Origin: Fulvia fulva
Taxonomy: Eukaryota > Ascomycota > Dothideomycetes > Mycosphaerellales > Mycosphaerellaceae
NCBI RefSeq assembly: GCF_020509005.1
Contig: NC_063021.1
Location: forward strand, 2,790,001-2,854,000
Direction of reading: 5' to 3'
Length of the DNA stretch: 64,000 bases
The notes below the pieces were generated by a model. The model worked only from the letters and a program-made list of their open reading frames with translations, ran no database searches and was not told the DNA's origin. A program made the translations under genes and the position numbers. Position 1 is the stretch's first letter. Each line of letters begins with the position of its first letter. This document shows, in pieces, positions 58,700 through 64,000 of this stretch.

Positions 58700-59775
58700 G
58701 TAATAACCGCCGTAACGGTAGTAATAGTAGTAACGCTAATAATACCGGCGGCGCGGGAAACGCCTAGTCCACTCCGTAAGCGTAATACGTAGTAGACCGT
58801 ACGAGTTAGAGTTACGAGAAAACGAGAAAAACTATAAATATAAACATAGGCCTCCTAAGGGAGGCAAGGTTTTAAGTATATTAGTATACTCCCTACTAGC
58901 TATAAACTACTCTATAGATAAACACAATCCGGTAATAGCTTCTTATCTAGTTATACGATATATAGTAAATAGAAAGATCCCTACTTAAACCCTTTATAAT
59001 AATAGTACTAACTCTACGTACTTTAATATCGACTTTACGTATAAGAACAACCTTAATATAATATAGCTACCTAATCCGTTAGGGCCAATATTAGTAGATA
59101 GCCGACCTACTAGTAACCTTATTACTTATAGAATAACGGTATAGATTTAGATCGGTAACTACGTAGAGACTAGGTCTAGCTACTACGTATTACTAGAATA
59201 CGATATAGTCCTCGGCCGTCCCTAGTACGACGAACATTAACCTACGTTCTACTATACGTTAGGAACTATAACCCTATTCTTACTATATTATCGATAGAAC
59301 TATATACTCGGAACTAAACTAGTATACGTATAGTCTATTAACGATAAGGGTATTATACTAAGAGGCGTTCTTTAGACCGAGATACTAGTCCTAGAGAGTT
59401 CGCGACCTTAAGCTATATCTAATTACGCTAAACCCTACGTAGAGGATGAAGACGAACCTATAGTAGTATAGGAGACGTATACAACGAAGGTAGTAATACG
59501 ACATGCCGTCGACACCTACGATAAACCGGAACCGTCTTACTACGTCCGCTAGCTACTACCCGCCGATAGGGTTGAAACACTTAAGCGCCTAGCGCGTCAA
59601 ACAAAGAAAGAATTAAAGGCCGAGACTGAGCCGGAGATCGACATTAAGCCTATTAATATAGAAGCACTTCGGCGTATAAGCCGGAGGAAGGGCTATAAAG
59701 TATATATAATATAGATGTTTAACCCGAAAGAAAATCCTAATAAGCAAGTCGCGTAAGACCCGCTATCCGCGTATA
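58700..59775 (+). pseudogene. Gypsy-2 protease and start of pol, cut by LINE-i
   Basis: After a short spacer, the + strand gives a retropepsin-like region: PLGPILVDSRPTSNLI near 59075-59125, where VDSRPTS stands for a VDSGATS-type active site, and EYDIVLGRP near 59200-59225, a conserved protease flap/end motif. A charged linker (PEIDIKPINIEALRRISRRK, about 59630-59695) leads towards RT, which would start beyond the LINE-i insertion and is not in the window. Confidence 0.75.
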
Positions 59776-59859
59776 TAGATAGATAGATTATTCATTCGCC
59801 TATTTTAGTGCCCTATGACCTATATAGGTGTCTCGCTATTTAGGTCTATTTGTGTAGGT

Positions 59860-59887
59860 AGGAAACCCGATTAACGGATAAAAACCT
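59860..59887 (-). other. 3' UTR stem-loop of LINE-i
   Basis: Element strand AGG-TTTTT-ATCCG-TTAAT-CGGGT-TT-CCT. The outer A-T/G-C pairs are as in LINE-a, the inner stem differs, and the fold is the same. Confidence 0.65.
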
Positions 59888-59989
59888 CCTCGTCTTTGCC
59901 CTCCTCGTTCTTTCCTATCTTGTCCTTTCGTTCTCCTTCCTTTAGGGTACGCTAGTGTTATAGTTGTTACCCTATAACTACCTTGCCCG

Positions 59990-62900
59990 TAACCCTAGTA
60001 ATGTCTTCCTCTCGATTCCCTTTCTCCCTTCTGTTTCCCCGGCTCTTCTCTCTCTCTCCCTCCTCTCTATCCACCTTTCCGTTTCTACTACTAGGGAGAA
60101 TTGCTCTAGGTAGTCCTCGTTAAGGATCTATCTTATCACTCTCCTTATATCTTGTCTGTCCTAGATGATAGCCTAGTATTGCCTATCTCTTGCCTTCGCC
60201 CTCTACTAGCTTCTCCCTTTTACCCACTTAGCACAGTTCAGCACTATGTGCTCCGGGTTTTAGGATAGGTAGCTATAGGGGTAACGTTTGGAATCGTATC
60301 CTAGGACTCTTCTTTAGTATAAGTATGCTCTTAGCCTAATGTGCTCAGAGCGAATCTGGATAGCTATACTTACTTCCGCCCTCTTTAGGTCTTTGTAGAT
60401 AAGGTAGTTATACCTCCCGAAGGTCCTAGCCGCTTGTAGGGCTCCTGGCCTCACCGGTTTTTGGTTCTAACGCGTTTCCTATAGGTGACCTACGATCCTT
60501 TCTGCTTGGCTTTGCTTCTTTTTCCCTTTGTCCCCTATGTTAGCTTGCTCCCTTAGAGCTTCTCTCTGTTTAAGGGCTGCTAGGATTTCCTATAATGTTT
60601 TTAGGTCTGCTTCCTTCTATAGGATCATGTATGGCCCGTTAGGTCTTCTCCTCCTCTCCCACTAGGTTCTTATCCTTTAAGTAGCTACTTAGATAGTTCC
60701 CTAGGCTAGGTATACTGATGTCTTCTCTACGTATTAACACCTTATGCCCTAGAGGTACTCCCTGATAGGGGCTGTACCTAATTCCATTTCTATTGTCCTG
60801 TAAGGGGTTGACTTATATACCCCTAGTACTCTCTTTAGGCAGGCTACCTACGCTCTATTAAGGGGGTCCTTAATTCTCTTCGGGATGTGTTTTTCCGCTG
60901 CCTAAATTGCTGCTCTATATAGCATTACGGGCTTAACAATGGCCTTGTACATAGTCTAGGCCTTTGTGAAGGTCGCCCCCTAGGTTGACGTAGTGAGTCT
61001 CTCGATTGATTGTCTATTAGTGTCCGCTCTCGCTTGCGCCTTCTTCACTTATAGTCCCTAGCTGAGTTTCGGGTCTAGCTATATCCTAAGGACTCTAAGT
61101 TCCCTTATAGGATAGGTCTCGAACCCCTAGATTTTTACTAGTGCTACTAAGTTGTGTTTTGTCTTTGCCTTACTAAAATGGATAAGTTAGTACTTGTCCG
61201 GTACGAATTTTGCCCTATACTCTCTTGCCTACTTTTCGCATTGTCTATGTCTCTCCTCTAGGAGTGCGCAGTTTTCCTCTATAGACCCCGACTACGCTAG
61301 GATATTTGTGTTATCTACGAACCCTAATACTAAGGTGTTTGCTGTTTCTAGGAGTAGGGTCAGGTCGGCTATAAAGAGGAGGAACAGAATTGGGGAGAGT
61401 GTAGAGCCCTATAGGATGCCCGTGTTCGTAATTAGGGTCTACGGGGCTTTAAAGGACCCTAGGAGGATCTGGGTTGTTCTGTCCTTAAGGAATGACTACA
61501 CAAAGTGTACTATCTAGGCTAGGATGCTTTTCATTCTAAGGATGTGTAGGAGCCTTACGTAGGACACGTTGTCGAAAGCCCCTGAAATGTCTAGTAAAAG
61601 TAGTAAGGCTACCTTGTTGTTACTATAGTGCTAGATATGTCTGATTTGCTCTATGATCAGTTCGACTACTATGAGGGTAGATCTCTTTTATCTCCCCCCT
61701 ATTTACGTTACCGGGAGGAGGTTATATTCTTCTACTATTCCGGTAAGCCTTATAGCTACGACCTTCTCTAGGAGCTTCCCTAGTATGTTCAGTAACGCAA
61801 TTAGTCTATATGACTTTAACTTGGTATAGTCTTCCTTTTAGGGTTTCCTTAGGACGTAAGTTAGTAATTACCTAAAAGCCTTTAGGTAATACCCCTACTT
61901 TATACACTAGGTAAAGATTAGCGTAAGCACTAGAGTAATAAGGCTACTACTAGCTTTTAGGTAACAGTTAGGGATCTTGTCTAGGCCTAGGGCTTTGTTG
62001 CCCTTCAGTTTCTTAATAATGTTTCCGATCTCTATAGTAGACACTTACTAGTTAGCCTCCCTTAGCGGAGGAATGTATATTCCTAGGATGTTGCTTAGGT
62101 CTACCTCTACCTAAGTCCCGAAGAAGTAGTCTACGAATGCTTTCGCTTTCCCTATCGGAGTGGTTTGCGTTTCCCCGTCTTAGTCCTATATTAAGGGAAA
62201 CTGGGGCGGGGAGTTTCGTTCCTCGTCTAGTTTCCTAGCCTATTCTACTAGTCTCTAGATTTGTTCCGGGTGTTCTATAATCATCCCTATAGTTGACCTC
62301 TACTCCTACGTCTTGTCTCTTCTGATCTGCCCCTTCTTTGCTTTGTACGCGTTGTTATAGGCTTCCTAGTTTGCTTAGGTACGCCGTTACTCCTATCTCC
62401 TTCTTGCTCTCCTTACCTCCTTGACTTTGGCTATACACTCTAGTGTCTAGTATAGCTTCTAGTATAGCGACCATCTCTTCTTAGGTATATAGGCCTAGGC
62501 TGCCCTTTGTATAGCTTCTATTAGCTACTCTACTGCTTGGTCAATCCCCTCCGTTATGTGTATATTATTAATGTTTACCTGTTCTAGTTCGCCTTCTAGC
62601 CGCTACTATACTAGTGTCCACTCGGCCTACTTCTAGTAGAGCCTCCTCTTAGGTTCCCTCTCCTCCTTAACTGTGAGTTAGATGTCGGTTTGGATTGGAT
62701 AGTGGTCTAATAAGGACTCTAGTTAGTCATTGACTATATAGCTTTCTACCCGTCGTGTTAAGGCGTAGGACATAAAGCATAGGTCTAGCGTGCTAGAACT
62801 ATTGTTTCTAGCCTAAGTTTCTGTTCCCTTTAGCGTGATCAAGTCCATTTAGGCTGTTTCTATCTGACTAATAAGCCTCCCTACTAAGAAGTGGTGTGCT

Positions 62901-63379
62901 AGGGTGAAGTCCGATCCCTACTTTAGGTAGTAGAGGTTGAAATCTCCTATCACGATATTGTGGTTTTGTTAGTCTATTGCTTCCGGGAGCCTTCCTAGCG
63001 TATATAGTTGTGTGCTGCTTCTAGACTCTAGAGGTAGGTTATATACGCTATAGATTAGGACCTAGCCTTGAGTTGTTTTAAGCTATACTATAGTGATATC
63101 CCTATCGGTTCTCGGCTAGGCCTACTAGTCCTCTACTAGTACCTTCTTACTAACATAGATACAAGTTCGTAGGACTCCCTCGGTTCTGTTTATTACTACG
63201 TAGTATCTCGGGTCTCGTACAGTTAATAGAATCCTAGAGTATAGGTTGATCTATAGTTCCTATATTGCTATAATGTGGTGTTCCTCCGGGTCTAAGGCTT
63301 GTAGAAAGCTCCTTTAGACCTTGTCTTTGCTTCTGTTCACATTATACTGAATGATTAATAGTCTATTAGTATGAGGCAT
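59990..63379 (-). pseudogene. LINE-i ORF2 (endonuclease/RT), mutated
   Basis: ATG at 63377-63379 starts MPHTNRLLIIQYNVNRSKDKV-like sequence. The endonuclease has VIGDFNLYYL near 62930-62960, STLDLCF near 62770-62795 and LLDHYPIQ near 62700-62720. The reverse transcriptase covers about 62020-61200; its YxDD-box region is near 61300-61330 (GFVDNTNILA, second D to N). The C-terminal IRSEHI..RAYL and knuckle region is at about 60250-60360. Stops are present but fewer than in LINE-e. The 3' end of the frame is approximate. Confidence 0.82.
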
Positions 63380-64000
63380 TAGGACATATTTATGTCTAGG
63401 TCCGTTTAGTCTTGCTATTAGTCTTACTATTAGTTTTCCCGTCCCTCCTCCTGTTCTTCCCTTTAGGGTTAGCTCCCTATCATTTGGTTGATTCTTATTT
63501 GTCTATTGCTCTACGCTGCCTTATATAAGAACGTTAGTCTCCCTATTACTAGCACTATTTATAGCTCCTCTTATAGCCGGGGTCTCTTATTCGGGTGGGT
63601 GGTTCTCTCTAGTTGTTTCTGTTTACCTACTAGGAGCCTAGTTAGTGTTGTTACCCTTGCTTCCCGCGCTCTCTACTAGGCTGATAGTCTAACTAGGCAT
63701 TGGTTTGACCATGCCGGGTGTTTTCTCCTATATACTACGCATCTTGTGTCCTCCTTCCGTTTTTGGCACTCTTAGGTCGCGTGATCACTAGCATAGTATA
63801 AGTAGACTAGTGTGGCTTTGCTATACTTTAGGGCAATATGTCCGTACTGTTGACAGTTGAAACATTAAAGGATTCTATAGTTGCTCTAATAGATTTCTAT
63901 ATCTAGCCTCTTAAAGTCCTAGTATAACCCTTAGTCTAAGACCTTGTTCGCTTGCTCTAGTGTTACAACCTATAAGATTAGCGAGGAGGCCCTCTTGCCC
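63380..64000 (-). pseudogene. LINE-i ORF1, C-terminal part
   Basis: Zinc-knuckle region at about 63700-63880: FNCQQYGHIALKY has the histidine at the position where LINE-a has Arg273; then CVVYRRKHPAWSNQC matches the third cluster of LINE-a. The N-terminal half lies beyond the window. Confidence 0.8.

Larger units (their letters stand above)
59776..64000 (-). mobile_element. LINE-i: moderately mutated LINE, runs off the right edge
   Basis: Minus-strand LINE of the LINE-a group, inserted in Gypsy-2 pol, with tail (TAGATAGATAGATT on the + strand, about 59777-59791). It is less RIP-damaged than the neighbours and retains many TG/CA. The 5' end and second target duplication are outside the window. 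Confidence 0.88.

Noticed and set aside
1..64000. Window as a centromere or telomere
   Set aside because: No telomere repeat is present. RIP islands can underlie fungal centromeres, but nothing here distinguishes that from an ordinary transposon-rich island.

Overview
The window looks like a transposon-only island of a filamentous ascomycete. I see no host gene, tRNA or rRNA. Most of it carries the signature of repeat-induced point mutation (RIP). CpA/TpG dinucleotides are almost all converted to TpA, so CAA, CAG and TGG codons have become stops, while CpG, CpC and CpT survive. Long open frames are therefore rare, and the coding content was read through the stops by recognising family motifs.

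Layout. A RIP-killed Ty1/copia element (Copia-1, + strand) fills 1 to about 4160. An intact two-ORF non-LTR retrotransposon (LINE-a, - strand, 4504-9381) follows, flanked by a perfect 19-bp target-site duplication (TSD). After a non-coding stretch and a possible LTR (9950-10110), a DD34E Tc1-like transposase gene starts at about 10111. Its three pieces lie at 10111-10596, 35838-35936 and 52656-52975, still in one reading frame. The 42 kb between them is a nest whose insertion order can be read from the target duplications. LINE-b (10597-35823, -) sits in the Tc1 gene. Inside LINE-b are Copia-2 (10654-16033, lightly mutated), the 5'-truncated LINE-c (16155-16792, +) and Copia-3 (21490-35686). 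Copia-3 holds LINE-d (23218-26838, +) and, inside its right LTR, LINE-e (30437-35429, +). The second insertion in the Tc1 gene is LINE-f (35937-52655, +), which holds Gypsy-1 (37164-50661, -), which holds LINE-g (43774-48748, +).

From 52976 a second gypsy element (Gypsy-2, +) has recognisable gag and protease at 56860-59775. Its upstream part is broken by an internally deleted Fot/pogo DNA transposon (53296-54428) and a LINE fragment (LINE-h). At the right edge LINE-i (59776 to beyond 64000, -) interrupts Gypsy-2 pol.

The elements form a history rather than a pathway. Nine LINE copies of at least two families share a 3' UTR stem-loop about 60-80 nt before the end. Eight of them end in a short (TCTA)n repeat instead of poly(A). 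Most inserted where the sequence right after the tail begins TATA. The two least mutated elements (LINE-a and Copia-2) are poor in CpG, the opposite of the CpG-rich, CpA-poor RIP copies around them, which suggests a different mutational history or origin.
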